Origin: Alopecurus myosuroides | Lineage: Eukaryota > Streptophyta > Magnoliopsida > Poales > Poaceae | DNA length: 64,000 nucleotides | Direction: 5' to 3' | NCBI GenBank assembly: GCA_028641055.1 | Contig: CM054062.1 | Coordinates: forward strand, 137,000,682 to 137,064,681 | Shown here: in pieces, positions 44,840-56,919 of the stretch | Layout of the letters: the number at the start of each line of letters is the position of its first letter | Position numbering within the stretch: the first letter of the stretch is position 1 | Notes under the pieces: generated by a model | The model's database searches: none | The model's input: the letters and a program-made list of their open reading frames with translations, nothing else | Told to the model about the DNA's origin: nothing | Program-made: the position numbers and the translations under genes

Positions 44840-47800
44840 CCTGTCACATCCCAATTTTGGAATACCTGATAACACAGTTGTTTTTCTAATTGCTTGACAA
44901 TTAAACTTTGGTTGTGTTTGTTTGAGTGCAAATAAACAAACTAATTATATAAACTTACATGACTAAGAAATGGAAAGCAAACTTAAAAAGATAGCAAAGC
45001 AGTAAACTAAAAATATTCAACATATTGTTCCAATGACCTTGACAATATTTTCTAAAGTAAATATTGATCAAAGAGTTTTCCAAAACTATCTTATGAATCC
45101 CATACTTGTTGAATATTATTCCAAGGCCTAAATTAAGAAAGAGGAAACACTAATAAATTTCCCTAAAAGATTATCAAAAAAGAGGCATTCTTAGATGCTT
45201 CACCAAAATATTATCAAATGTTTTTCCAACCTTGCAAGCTTAAAAACAAAGTATTGGAGAGCATTGACTTGCTATCTCTAGTCACATAAATATTTTGGCA
45301 AAGCATTGTTAAAGAAAAGCCAAGTGCCTTATTAAATTGAATTTCCAATATTTCTAGAAACAAGAAACTCAAACAAGTTACTATTGGAAACTTTCTTCAA
45401 ATGATCTGAAATTGATACCATTGCTTCCTTATAATAAATAAGGAACACACACAAGAGGAGACCAAAAAATTGAATCCATTAAAGTCCTGAAAACATGATT
45501 TTTCTCCACAGCAACATTTGGGATTTTGAACAAGTTTGTTCTACGAACTTTTTCAAAATGCCATGAAATAAATACCACATGCTCTATATCATAAATAAGG
45601 ATGAAAACCAAAAGGGCACAAGTTTTTGAATAATTTAAGTTGCCAAAAACCCCTGTTTTCTAGACAGCACCTTTTAGAAATTTGAACAAGTTTGTTCTAT
45701 GAAGTAACTCAAAATGACTTGAATTTTCTACCACATAAGGAACACATCAAATAAGGAATGTGTGCCAAAAATTATCATTTTTGGAAGCTCCTAAGTAGGT
45801 TAATAAATTCAATGTCCATTTATGTAAGAATTCAAATTTGAAGAACTTTGAATTATCAAGTTTCTCCAATTGAGCCAATTTTCACATATGTTGTGCATCT
45901 CGACTAATAAGAATTTTGGGCAAAAGGATTTTAAATTTTGACTTTGTTTGCTTGGTGAAAACATCATTTTTCAGAAAGGACAGGGACTTCTTTGTAAATT
46001 GCTAGGGACCAAAATGTAATCTGAGTCACTCATCTTCAACCTAGCCTCTCTGTAGATACAGAACACCTAGGCCATGGCTTCGAGTGGAAGGAAACATCAA
46101 GGATAAGAGGCCCCCCATGTGCTTGTGTCTGCTCATTGCCCTCTCTCCCCCCCCCACTCGAGCTCTCTTCCTCTCTCTCTCTACTGTGCATTTTCTTCAA
46201 ACCCGAAACCCTAGGATTCGGCTCGCCGTCGATTGGCCGCAGGTGAGCTCGCCGCCGGCAGCCGTAGTCCCCATCCTCTCCGCCTCGTCGTTCTTGACCT
46301 CCCTGCTGAAGGAATCAAGCCGGAATGCCGTGTGGTGGCCGCGCCATCCAGTTCTTCCCCGAGCCCGACGGAGCTCCAGCGAGCTATTGCCGCCGCCTCG
46401 AGCTTCCTCCTCCCTAGACGAGCACTCCATTGCGTTCACGGTGAGCAGGGGAATCTCCCCGACCCTTTTCCCCCTCCCTCTCCCTCGGTTTCGTCCCCGC
46501 GTCGTGGTAGTTGTCCGGCCGCCGCCGCGCCACCGTCGCCGCCGCCCTCCGGCCACTCCCGGGAAGCGAGGCTGCGCCCTTTGGCTTCCCCTCATCGAGC
46601 ACATCGTGTAGGTGCAGTTTATTCGCGAAATGGTGGAAGGAATGCGCCGGATTTGGCTCGCCGGAGACATTCCCCGCCGGCGATGGCGTCATGCCGACGT
46701 CATGGTTTCGTTGACCCCGCGCTGGGAAGGGTTGAACCTGCACGTGGGCCTGGTCTTGCCCGCGTGGCTGCCACCGTGGCCGCTGGCCCGCTGGTCAGCC
46801 ACAGAGGGTAGATCCGCCCGCGGTGCCACTAGATCTGGCCGGCCCAACTTCAGATCTGGCCCATCTGTGATCTTTTTCCTTTTAAATTTCACAGAGACAT
46901 ACATGTTTACTTTTGGCTCAAAAAAGCAACCTAAAAGATGATTTTGACCAAACTAAAATTCACAGTGGTACCTCAACTAAAACTAAACCATCTCCAACTT
47001 GTAGATCTACATTTGGATGAATGGTTTGGAAATGAAAAATGTTTTGGCAACAGGTACCAGAAACAAAAAAAATGAGCACCATCTTTATTTCACAACTCAG
47101 AATGAAGTGAGGTCAATTGCATTGGAAACCCCTTGAAATTTCCTAACAGGATCAATTAACCTTGCTTCCAAATTCCTAATATTTGTGAAATGGCATACAA
47201 TTTGGTAAAACACCAGAGAGCACTTTGGTGATTTTTATAAAATTATTAAAAATGAATTTTTATGCAAACTCAACTGGATGGTCTTGTAAATGTTTAGGGC
47301 TATCCAAACCTAGCTTGGTTTAATTTTTAGAGCATCGTAGAAATTTTGGTGGACAGATCTTTAAAATGCCTGTTTCTGCCATTTTGGCATTTTAGCTATT
47401 TAAATTGTGTGATTATATTTTTGTGTTGCAATGTTGTTTTCTAGCATGTAAAAGTTGTGTGAACTTGTTTCCAAGTGTTATTTAGCTATTTTAGCATGTT
47501 AGATTGTGTGGACTTGAGTTGAGAAGAAATATGATTTATGGTTATAGCATATGTTTTATCTCTAGTTATTACTTGCATAGAATTTTTGATTGATTAATTT
47601 GTGTGCAAGCAATTGGATTGTTGTGTTGAGATATTAGATACAGCACCATGTTGATATTTATATTTTGTTAGTGTCACCTCTGCTAGCTTGCATTAGAATT
47701 GGTAGAAAAGCATGAGTAGCTTTGTCATGACTATGAGGATGTTATGGAAAAATTCCCTCATGTGTGGAATTTTTGACATAAACATTTGTGGTTGTGTAGC

Positions 47801-49186
47801 CAAATATTTTTGTGTTGTATTCATAGTACCAGTAGAATTTTGGTTATATTATTACGAGTACTTGATCCCTAGATTTTTCACTTCTGTGAAAATAATAGCA
47901 TGAGTAGCATTACCTTGCTTATTTTTGCATCCTAGTATTTTCTACTAGTATGGTTAATGCACTAGATGCTAGTTTAGTATTTTGTTAATTTTTATCAAGT
48001 GTGACCAGAGGCCTTGTGACCTCTTAATGATTTGTTATGCTAGTGTAACACCCACTGGTTTCATTGCATTTTTTGGTGGAAACATTATTTCCCCCACACT
48101 AGATGTGTTTCTTTTATATAGTTCTATAACTAAGGAGTGCCTAGTATTTTTGCTTTGGAATTTTGAGTGCTAAATGAAAATGTGTATGCTTCTGTTTATA
48201 AGTGGTTGTAATAATGTTTGGCTTGCTAGGAAAAATCCATCTTTGGAGTGTTGTTTGATTCCTCTAGTAATGCCCCTTTTATTACCACTAGTATGTAGGA
48301 GTTGCCCTGCAAAATGGATGCATTGTTTTCTTAAAAGGGATATTTTTGTTATAGCAAGTATAGATGTTTTTCACTCCTGTTTTTATGACATGGACCCTCT
48401 GGTTGTATTTCAATTACTTGATTGAAATGCATCCATTAATCCTTCATGTTTAAGTAGTACTAGTTTCCTTAGCAGTTGTTGTATTAAATTATTTTCCTGC
48501 CAACTTGTGTTCGGTAGATATTTGTGTATCCTTGCATGAGGACATGTTCTCATTTACCATTATGATAACATGGTTCCTTGTTTGCATTTTAGTACTTTAC
48601 TTGTTATGCATGCTTGCATAGCAAACTTTTAGTAGAAACATGTCAATAAGATTCCTCCTTTTTAGTCATTGTTTCTATTGTTCTCACTATGAGAAATTGT
48701 GTCTTTTGTGGTGAGTCTATTACCTTGTTACACTTGTGTAGGCTCACTGATTTGTAAAAGTAACTTTTGCAAATCATGTGTCTTATTTATTCTTGGTATG
48801 AACTTAGGCTTAGTAGATTAGCTATCTTGTTATTTTTGTGGTTTGGTTGATAGACCCATTGCCATGATTATTTTTGTGCATGTTTTATATACTTTTAGTA
48901 GTCTCACCCTTGTGAAACTAAGTGTATTTTGGGTTTATTAATATCTTGGTATGAGAGTGGCACACGCACTGAATCCATGATATTAAGGTTGTGAGTTATG
49001 TCCCTCCAACCTTAAGCTGTCTTAATAAATGGCATTTCTGCCAAGTGTGTTTGTTTGATTGTTTGCTCCCTTAATAAATTGTGTGAATGGTTATTTTTAG
49101 ATTTCCTTGCTGTATGTATTGTTATGTATGGTTGCTTGCCTTGATTGGTTCTGAATGTGTGTCCTTTATTCTCTTTACGACGTTAG

Positions 49187-49267
49187 AAAACGAAGAGGAA
49201 GGAAGTGTCGGGAAGCTCTGTTTCAAGTTCTAGTCACTCCAAAACCAGGGACACAAGGAGATACCAG
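49187..49267 (+). other. Exon-like block in E6 right LTR
   Basis: Copy of 39434-39514 with the same acceptor and GC donor (49268-49269). Confidence 0.42.
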
Positions 49268-50603
49268 GCAAGCCATCCTGATGCTTGCTGATACAATACT
49301 TATCATTATCTATTCATGCATGTTTTACCTCTGAAGTTTTACCAAAACTTGATTATCAAAACTATTTTTGATGTGGCTATTACTACTATACTAGTATATA
49401 GGTTACTGTTATGCCAGTAGTTAAACTTGGTAATACCAAGCCCATAAGCCACCATATGGTATTTATTACCATAAAAATATACTAGTCACTAAGTGGACAC
49501 CCTAAAATTGTGATTCTACAAAACAAAGGCTTTACAGAAAAACCCGGAGAAAAGGCGGATCCTTGTTCTCCGGAGGAATGTGGAAGTGGTCATTTTTGAG
49601 AAAGTGGTGTTTTAAAAAATGACACATAACCTAGTCTTCGCTGGAAAACCTTTACCGTACTGCCACTTTACCCCAATATGGGTAGGGGCTTGATTAAAAA
49701 CTTGTTATGGTTAGTATGTGTGCTATCTCAAGTGCTATAGGGGATTGGATCCTCCGAACCGAAATGTCGCTAGGAGTGGAGAATACGGGACATCTGAAGT
49801 GTGGGATTAATTTTCCCTCCGGATGCAGCAGTTGGGTCTCCTGTTTGGGCGGTGTGGGACACGGCTTGCCAGGGAGGGTAACCCCAATTGAAGAGATAGT
49901 CATGTACTAGCTTGCACATAGTGGATAGTCAAGATCAGTTATCTGATGTTCTCATAGGTTGGGAACAGTCCATGGTTGTTTCATGGCGGATTCTGGATCT
50001 AGTGGAAATGTGTACACCTCTGCAGAGTAAAACTATTTCGAGATAGCCGCGTCCTCGGATATGGACGGTTGAATGGCCATGTAGCTAGCATTGTGTCAAT
50101 GTTTTCAAAAGGGGAAGTTTTTGAAAAGGAATTTTGGAAAGGAAGTGTTGAACTTGTGAAGTTCAGAAAGGAATGGAAACTTATACCGTGGAGGTATCGT
50201 CGATGATGAAAAGCCAGATGATGTTATACAATACAAAATGTTTTGCAAAGAAAACCTTTTCTACTGTAAGCAAGAGTTCTGGAAACTGATTCCAAGAAGT
50301 TTTGCAAAGAGAAAATATTCTTTAACAAAGCTTTACAAAACCTCTTGTACATGTGATATCTACAAGAGAAGTAAAACTATATTATTTTTCTTCTGAAGTA
50401 TATTCTTCAACGAAGATACAGATTAACCTGACTGCAACTGTGGTGTCATCATATATGAACACCATTGATAGTGAACCCTATTTATAGCCTACCTATTCCA
50501 CCATATAAGCATACTTGCATGTTGGTAAGTGATATGATGGATGTCTTGCTGAGTACATTCAAATGTACTCATTATGGTTTCGCCCCTGGTATCTACTTGC
50601 CAG

Positions 50604-50671
50604 ACTTTGAGAAGGAGCCTCCAAAGGAGATCTATGAAGAGAAGTACGGAGTTGACGGCTTTGCGAACTAG
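50604..50671 (+). other. Last exon-like block in E6 right LTR
   Basis: Copy of 40851-40918 after acceptor TATCTACTTGCCAG; TAG at 50669-50671. Confidence 0.42.
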
Positions 50672-50948
50672 GATCGTCTCCGGGTCAGCAGCCTGTAGGT
50701 TAAGGCGTGACTTGGGCTCAACTACGTTGTGTTTTAATTGTCTTCCGCTGTGTTTGTTGAGTTGCCTGCCCTTGTGGCAGTTGCGTTAAACTTGATCATG
50801 TGATCTTTTATGTAATACCTTTATGTATTCGTGTAATGGATGATGTATTTCTGTGTGCCAACTGTGTATGTTGTTCACGACTGATCTTTCTGGGATCGTG
50901 AATGTATGCATACGGAGGGTTTCAGACTGCCGGTCTGGGGTCCTTACA

Positions 50949-51966
50949 TATACTCACATATCTACTTAAATCATCGACATAATTTTATGAAGCAAAAATT
51001 AATCCACCGTACATGACTACACATAATGGACTATATACATCAATATGTATAATCTCCACTAAATTAGTCGTCCATTCTACTTTGGCCTATGAACGGAATT
51101 CTAGTCATCTTTTGGAAGAGGTCTCACGAGCGTCAATTTATTCAAAACAAAATGACTCCGGAAGTCCATCAATATGGAGTTCCTTCATGTTTTCCTTTCC
51201 GATATGAACTAAAATGGTGGTGTCACAATTTAAGTGAAAATCTTTTACGTCTTGCAACGTTTAGCATTCAGTCTTATAGATGTTTACTTTACCAACATGA
51301 TTTATATTAACATATCCATCAATTATGGAATATGGTCATCGTTTGAACAATCTCATTTGTTCTCACAAAAGACTAGAACAAAATAACAACTTATTAAGTT
51401 CTTAAAATAAATCTTGAATGTTTGGTTTGATACTACAATGAACACAATAACACTTTATTTATGTTCTTGTCATAATCGATTCCACATCTATTACTAGTTT
51501 ATTTTAGGCCCTTGTATTTCTTGCATTGCGTTGCTTTGTATGACAACTCATACCAACTAATGTGGTATCAAAATACCCAAAAGTACTTTGTTAACTAGTA
51601 ATACATCTATAACTTGGATATCAAGCATATACTCCTGAGCTGGACTTTTCCAGTTATCTTCTTTTCTGCCATATATCTATTTGTAATTCTATTTTCAATA
51701 TTCCCTTTCCTTTACAGAAGAATCATCAACATCAAACAATGCTAGCCGTACTAGCTCATTTTCTTTGGCGTGTTAGTCATATACTATCACCCATTGAGTC
51801 ATACTTTGAGTTTGATTGTTCTACTAATATCACCATATTAATAGTATTCTTCTAGACTCCACTCTTAGCAATCTCCAAGTAAGGTAAACTACTTTACCCA
51901 TACTTCTAATCCATCCCATCATAACAATTTTACGATTAAGCTACTATAGCTCGAAAGAAGGGATTT
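50949..51966 (-). other. E5 internal region between E6 and E7
   Basis: AT-rich, decayed Copia sequence; no frame I can assign. Begins with the right TATAC of E6 and ends with the left GATTT of E7. Confidence 0.6.
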
Positions 51967-52962
51967 TGTAACATCCCAATTTTGCTAACAAAAGGGTGTG
52001 TGGTGTTGTGTCATCTCATACATGCATAAAAACATTGGTTAAAATTTTGCATTTGAAAATAACAAATGAAATGACCAAAAATCACTTAAAGTGATCACCC
52101 AAATTTTGTTCTAAAAATAATTTCAATTTTGGAAAGCAAATACATGGTGAGCTTGCAAATTTCATAAGGTTTTCAAAATGTATTTTTGCCAATTTTTCTG
52201 TTTCCAAAAAGGTCCCCAAAACTTCTGTTTTTAAAGAGGAAAGGACCAGTTTGTAGTTTCCAGTTTTCGCAGGGGGGTTTTTCTGAAATCGTCCGTTGTC
52301 TTCTACCTCTGAACGGTAAGCAGCTCGGTGGAGCTGCTCCCGCCGTCGATCCCGCGAGGGGATCCCCGCCCTCCTCCGCTCCCTGTGAGGGAGGATAAGG
52401 AACCGGTGTGCCCCTCCCTCCCTCAATCCACTGCTCTCCCTTCCTCTCTGTGACCTCCTCCTCTCTGTATCCCCGCGCGCGGCCGAAACCGACCTCGCCG
52501 TGATCCGTCGCCGCCGCCGCTACGTCGCCTCCCTCGCCGTTCTGAGGTTCCCGTGAGCTCCGCCACGACTCACCCTTGCTCCTCGAGCTCACACGCAAGC
52601 CGGGAAGGCCCAAAGGCACGTGATTTTGCCGCCGGTTCCCCCACTGCCGCCACGGATTTCTCGATGCCGGCGTTGATTCCGGCCATGTCTAGACCCCTCG
52701 TCACCTCCATCGCACTCAGGGCGAGTCCAGGAGCACACCGGTACCCTCCATCCCCTCCCTCTCCCTCGGTACCGTCCCTGCACCGAGCTCCGCCGCCGGC
52801 CGCCGCCATTCCTGCTCGCCGCCGGCCACTCCGGCGACTAAATGGTCCATCTCCGGTACCCCTCGGCTCCCCTTGTTCTCCTCCATCTCGTGGTGTAGAT
52901 CGTTCCCTCAATCGCACACTAATTTGGTCGAATTCGAGCTCCTCTGTGAAGAACAGGGCACC

Positions 52963-52994
52963 GTGATGTCACAGTGACATCACAGTGACGTCAT
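52963..52994 (+). promoter_or_regulatory. Array of three bZIP-type sites in E7 left LTR
   Basis: TGATGTCA, TGACATCA and the perfect palindrome TGACGTCA (52986-52993) follow one another about every 11 bases, that is one helical turn apart. TGACG-core sites are bound by plant TGA/bZIP factors. The copy in the right LTR is 60265-60296. Confidence 0.6.
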
Positions 52995-53534
52995 AAATCC
53001 TATTTTTTAGAAATCCCAGGAAATTCTAGAAAATAATAAAACTTTGTAATATTAATATCTCCTGATATGTTTATCAGAAAAATAAAATAAAAATATGGTA
53101 ATGTTCATAAAAATGTAAGGAGCCCAAAAATGTCACTTTCATACATGTTTGACACATTTCATTTTTGGACATTATTTAATATTGTTTAATCATTTAAAAT
53201 AGAAAAATAAGTTTTTAATCAATAAATTTAGAAAATCAAAAGTTATATACCAAAATGCTCAAAATGACAAATGGAATCTAGTTATGATGTTTTCAAACCC
53301 ATTTGAGCACTTTAAATTTGTACTCACTTTCATAATCGCCCGAAACCCCCTCCGGGGACTATTTCGGGATAAATTCAGTAAAAATGCTTAACTGACATAC
53401 GAACCCTAGCAACCCAACGATCATGTCTAGGGCTTTATTTCAGTGCATTAATCTGCTCATGCATACATATTGTGCATTGCATCGATGCCATAGTTGATTG
53501 TTCTTCTCTTTCGGTGTTGTTTCCCCCTCGGTAG

Positions 53535-53643
53535 AACGTGACTCCGAAGAGAAGGCCAACAAATCCATGACGAATACTTGATCTTAACCGACAAGTCAAG
53601 CACTTATCCCAGAAGATCTTTATCTGGTTTTCTTATAACCAAG
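53535..53643 (+). other. Exon-like block in E7 left LTR, GC donor
   Basis: Acceptor TTTCCCCCTCGGTAG (AG 53533-53534), donor ATAACCAAG|GCAAGC (GC at 53644). In the family A phase it contains one TGA. The right-LTR copy is 60837-60945. Confidence 0.42.
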
Positions 53644-54400
53644 GCAAGCATAACCTATTATCTGCTCATATATGATTTCAACGAGTTTTGAATCTCGTAC
53701 TTTGCATTCGATTCCAAAGTATTTGATGCTAGTAGACATAGTTCACCTATATGCTGCATTGCCTCAATATCCTGATCCACTGCTCCTAGCCACCATAGAA
53801 TTGCTTGTGCGCATCGCCCGAGCCTCATATCTGCTTCGCTTAGTCATACATGTTTGTTTACCTCTGCTCCATCCGGTTGATGAATCAGAGCTGCGATAAT
53901 CTAGTATGATATGATGACGTGGTGAGATGAGCATTGTGTGGTTAACCTGACTAAGGCGAGGACGGGAGGCCGCTTGGGAAGTGGTTCTTTGTCCTGTACT
54001 TGCCAACCCTAGGAGTAAGGTCTCGCCGCGGAAACCAAGACTGAGCGTGCAACCACACGCGCGAGCCAATGAACCTCGCTCGACTAACTAACTTGTTTGG
54101 CCACATCCATGAGTCACGTAGTTTGCTATTTCCATCTGCGTGTGAGTCCGAAAACGATTTGGAGAAAAGTAGGGCGTGACCGGGACAAGTGATGGACGTA
54201 CACGGATCTTGATCCCGACTCACAGAACAGGTGCCGTCAGGAGGTGGCCAACTCCCTGTTGACGGGGTGGCCCTGTTTGGGTTGACTCATGGATAGGGTC
54301 GAGCAAGGTAAAGGTCGAAGCCAGCCACCCTCTGCCGCGCTCCATGGAAGAGCGTACATGTGGCGCTAAGAGTCGGAGGGTACGTGTGGGTAAAGTGTAC

Positions 54401-54463
54401 CACCCTGCAGGGATAAATCTTTCGGAAAGCCGTGTCCACGGTTATGGACGACTTGGTGAAAGT
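54401..54463 (+). other. Conserved hairpin block in E7 left LTR
   Basis: CCTGCAGGGATAAATC, then the perfect stem CCGTG-TC-CACGG and TTATGGACGACTTGGTG. Counterpart of 9933-9997 and 40266-40318. Confidence 0.58.
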
Positions 54464-54800
54464 CACGAGGTCATAGATAACTTTTAAAGTGGCGTAAAAG
54501 ATGTTGGCAATGAATGAAGGGTGCCTCCCCGGAGATGCCGGGAGGGGTGATCCTTGTAGCATGTGAGTTTCTGGGAAATGGTGTTGGTGGATAAAAAGAT
54601 AATGACTTCAGTAGTTGAGTTTCTCATCTGTTTTGAAAACATTCCTTGAGACGTGCTATTCTTCCTCGATTTGGAAAACAAATCTTGCTTTACGCAAAAC
54701 AACCTTCATAAAACCCTTTCTGAAGATAGCAGATATATAATAGGTTAATTAAGTCTTGTTGAGTACCTCCCGTACTCAGGTTTGCTTAATTTTGGTTCAG

Positions 54801-54847
54801 GAGAAGAACTCCATCGGTGGTGATTCAACGTGGACATCGACGAGTAG
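54801..54847 (+). other. Last exon-like block in E7 left LTR
   Basis: After acceptor AATTTTGGTTCAG. In the shared phase it has an internal TGA and then reads NVDIDE and TAG (54845-54847). GGCCTCTTAGGCC (54906-54918) and TGATGTAATG follow as in family A. The right-LTR copy is 62103-62149. Confidence 0.42.
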
Positions 54848-55485
54848 TTTGGGGTTCCCAGGTAGCAGCCTGGAATCTATGGGCTGGGACGTCGCCTTAT
54901 GTTGCGGCCTCTTAGGCCTTTTTGGTTCTTGTTGATTAGCAACATAATTTGCCTTCCGTTGTCTGATGTAATGTTGGGTCATGTGACCTCTGCTTGTAAG
55001 CTATACTCTAGTAACACATGTTTAATACAAGTTTCATGTTTAGAGTACTGCTTTGATCGGTTGTTGGTTTCGAGCTCATTGTTATACAGTTTTGGCTATG
55101 CCTGCATAGTTGTCGCAGTCGAGGGGTTGTGGAGCCGATGATCCATGTCCGAGCCCGCCTGTCGATGTGATCGGCCTGGGGCGAGGTAACCCCAGTAACC
55201 CTCGATTGTTGTTGCACTTTCTGGACACATAGCATCTCTGTATAGCTTTGGTCCCGTTTCCTTCAGTTTCGTTCGATTCGTGGACTCTTTGATATGCATA
55301 GTTGGTTATGACTAGCATGGATACAAGGAGTAGTAGACTGGGGATCCGAACTACGTGCCGATGAATCCATTCTGCCTGCCGTTGTTTGTTGCGGCCAGGG
55401 CTGGTAACCCTGAAGCCCTTGTGAGTCCATGGCTAGGAGCACATAACAGTATGTATATCTTTGGGTCCGGGGTCGTGACAAGTCA

Positions 55486-55497
55486 TGGTATCAGAGC
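55486..55497 (+). promoter_or_regulatory. E7 primer binding site, initiator tRNA-Met
   Basis: TGGTATCAGAGC five bases after the left LTR. Confidence 0.94.
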
Positions 55498-56919
55498 AGG
55501 ACTGCCTGTAGGAAAACCTTATTGCTTGGTCGATGTTGAGTCTAGTGTTTGTGAAAACTACTTTGAAACTTCAAATGATTGTGAAAAACCTTCTTAGGAT
55601 TCTTTTTACTCCTTATCTGGTATCGCTCTAACTCTGGGTCTTCTTACCTGTTTTGATTTGAAAAGGTCTTGCTATCTTTTCTATTCATTCAAAACCTAGG
55701 TGCCTTCTTTGGCAATGACGTTTTTACCCAAGTTGACCTAGTTATGAGTTTCTAGAGTCGTGTGTGTTCCGTGTTCCGTTATCTCTTAAACTGGGAGATT
55801 TCCTTCCCATCCTAATCTCTCAGAGTTGTCCGGATTCCACATTCCTACATGTTTCCAAGTTCTAAATCCTGAACCTCGAGATCTTCTTTCCATCTCGAAT
55901 GTATCCGTTACCCTCCACTTCAATTCTTCCGGAGTTATGTTTGGCTTTTGAAAGTCACCTCGTGATTGCTACTGATAGTGTCCTAAGGCACTTGAATAGT
56001 AGTTACTCCTTCCGTTGAGTTCTCAACCTTGGACTTGAACCGAAGGTCCCGGAATGTGCTGAATTGCGGTGAGTTGAGTCATGTGGTCATAACCATGTAA
56101 TGCTCACGCCATCAGTACAGGATGCTGACCTTTAACCCAAGTCCTGTTTCTTTGGATCCTGAAGAATCTGTTCTACCTCAGGATGGCTAGGCAATTCCAA
56201 CTTTCATAGCCATAGGTTCTCTCTAGGAATCAAAAGGATCACGACAAGAGTGTTCTTATGATTCTCATATCTTTGTTTTTGGTTCAACTATACCAACCTT
56301 TTGGCATGGGTTCTACACATGAGTATTACCCTGTGCATCCAACGTGATCTCAGGACTTTCCAGAGCACGTTCCTACTCTTTAGTTGCTTTCTGAACTTTG
56401 TCCGTTGTTTGGAAACCAAGTTACATATAGTGTGTTGGATTCTTCCAATGCATTTGCTCTTGTTTTCCGTCGGAATGTTCCACCTTGGAATGTCAGGAGA
56501 AACAAACTCCAGTACCTCGTTCATCTTAAGGACCAGGTCAAAGTTTTGTAATCCACAGATTAAAGAAGTTTCATTAGCTTCTGTTCTGTTCCACCTTCGA
56601 GTATCACACTCTTATATATCAAGAGGTTGTGTTAAGTTTCATGGCCTTATTGATGAAGTGATGCTCTTACCGTATTCACCCCCTTCCTACAAGTTTGAAT
56701 GCTTGAGTATGATGGGTTAGTGCATTGATGTGCGTATCAGATGTTCCGCAATTCTTGTTGCTTCAAAAAAAATTCAAGAAACATTTGTATCCTTCTTAGC
56801 ACTACTGGTCACCCAGCCTCTGTTTGAAGTTGGTTGTGTTACCAAATCCGTTCATTCTGGTGCACATCCTCGGTCAGAGAGTTAGATTCATGCTGAAGCT
56901 CTCAAGATCATATCAGTTG
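55498..56919 (+). other. E7 internal region, gag position, unreadable
   Basis: Should contain gag. I see no gag core or CCHC knuckle in any frame; decayed or replaced. Confidence 0.55.

Larger units (their letters stand above)
41196..44841 (+). other. E6 internal region, non-coding
   Basis: No intact frame. A probable relic of a gag start at about 42012-42085 (ATGCCACCCGTCGTGAACC then a Pro-rich codon pattern needing one frame change). 41384-41426 echoes the LTR end and primer site (GCGGGCCTTACAGAATTGG). 43000-44600 resembles the AT-rich middle of the E6 LTR. The end carries TCTCGGGGACGAGATTC and the polypurine tract. Confidence 0.7.
35402..50948 (+). mobile_element. E6: giant-LTR non-coding Gypsy derivative, LARD-like (family B)
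   Basis: Complete insertion of 15,547 bp flanked by TATAC on both sides. LTRs 35402-41195 and 44842-50948 (5794 and 6107 bp; the left one lacks 310 bp), internal 41196-44841 with no intact gene. Ends TGTCACATCCCAATT and GGGTCCTTACA. Initiator tRNA-Met primer site and a chromovirus-type 3' end. LTRs of 4-6 kb around a non-coding 3.5-kb core are the hallmark of LARD elements described in Triticeae (Sukkula type); whether this is that family needs a search. It must be mobilised in trans. It lies in E5. Confidence 0.96.
44842..50948 (+). repeat. E6 right LTR (6107 bp)
   Basis: Full-length version of the left LTR; ends CTTACA at 50948 followed by the TATAC duplication. Confidence 0.95.
51967..55480 (+). 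repeat. E7 left LTR (3514 bp)
   Basis: Begins TGTAACATCCCAATTTTG, ends GGGTCCGGGGTCGTGACA. GC-rich leader at about 52270-52960 with donor AACG|GTAAGC at 52316-52317, a bZIP-site array at 52963-52994, an AT-rich middle, the exon-like module, and a polyadenylation-like tail. Confidence 0.94.

Noticed and set aside
52553..52966. 137-codon frame in the E7 LTR (also 59855-60268)
   Set aside because: Ser/Pro-rich, compositional, overlapped by antisense frames; no domain.
56301..56720. 139-codon frame in the E7 internal region
   Set aside because: Non-ATG start, hydrophobic and Ser-rich, no resemblance to gag or pol; likely chance in decayed DNA.
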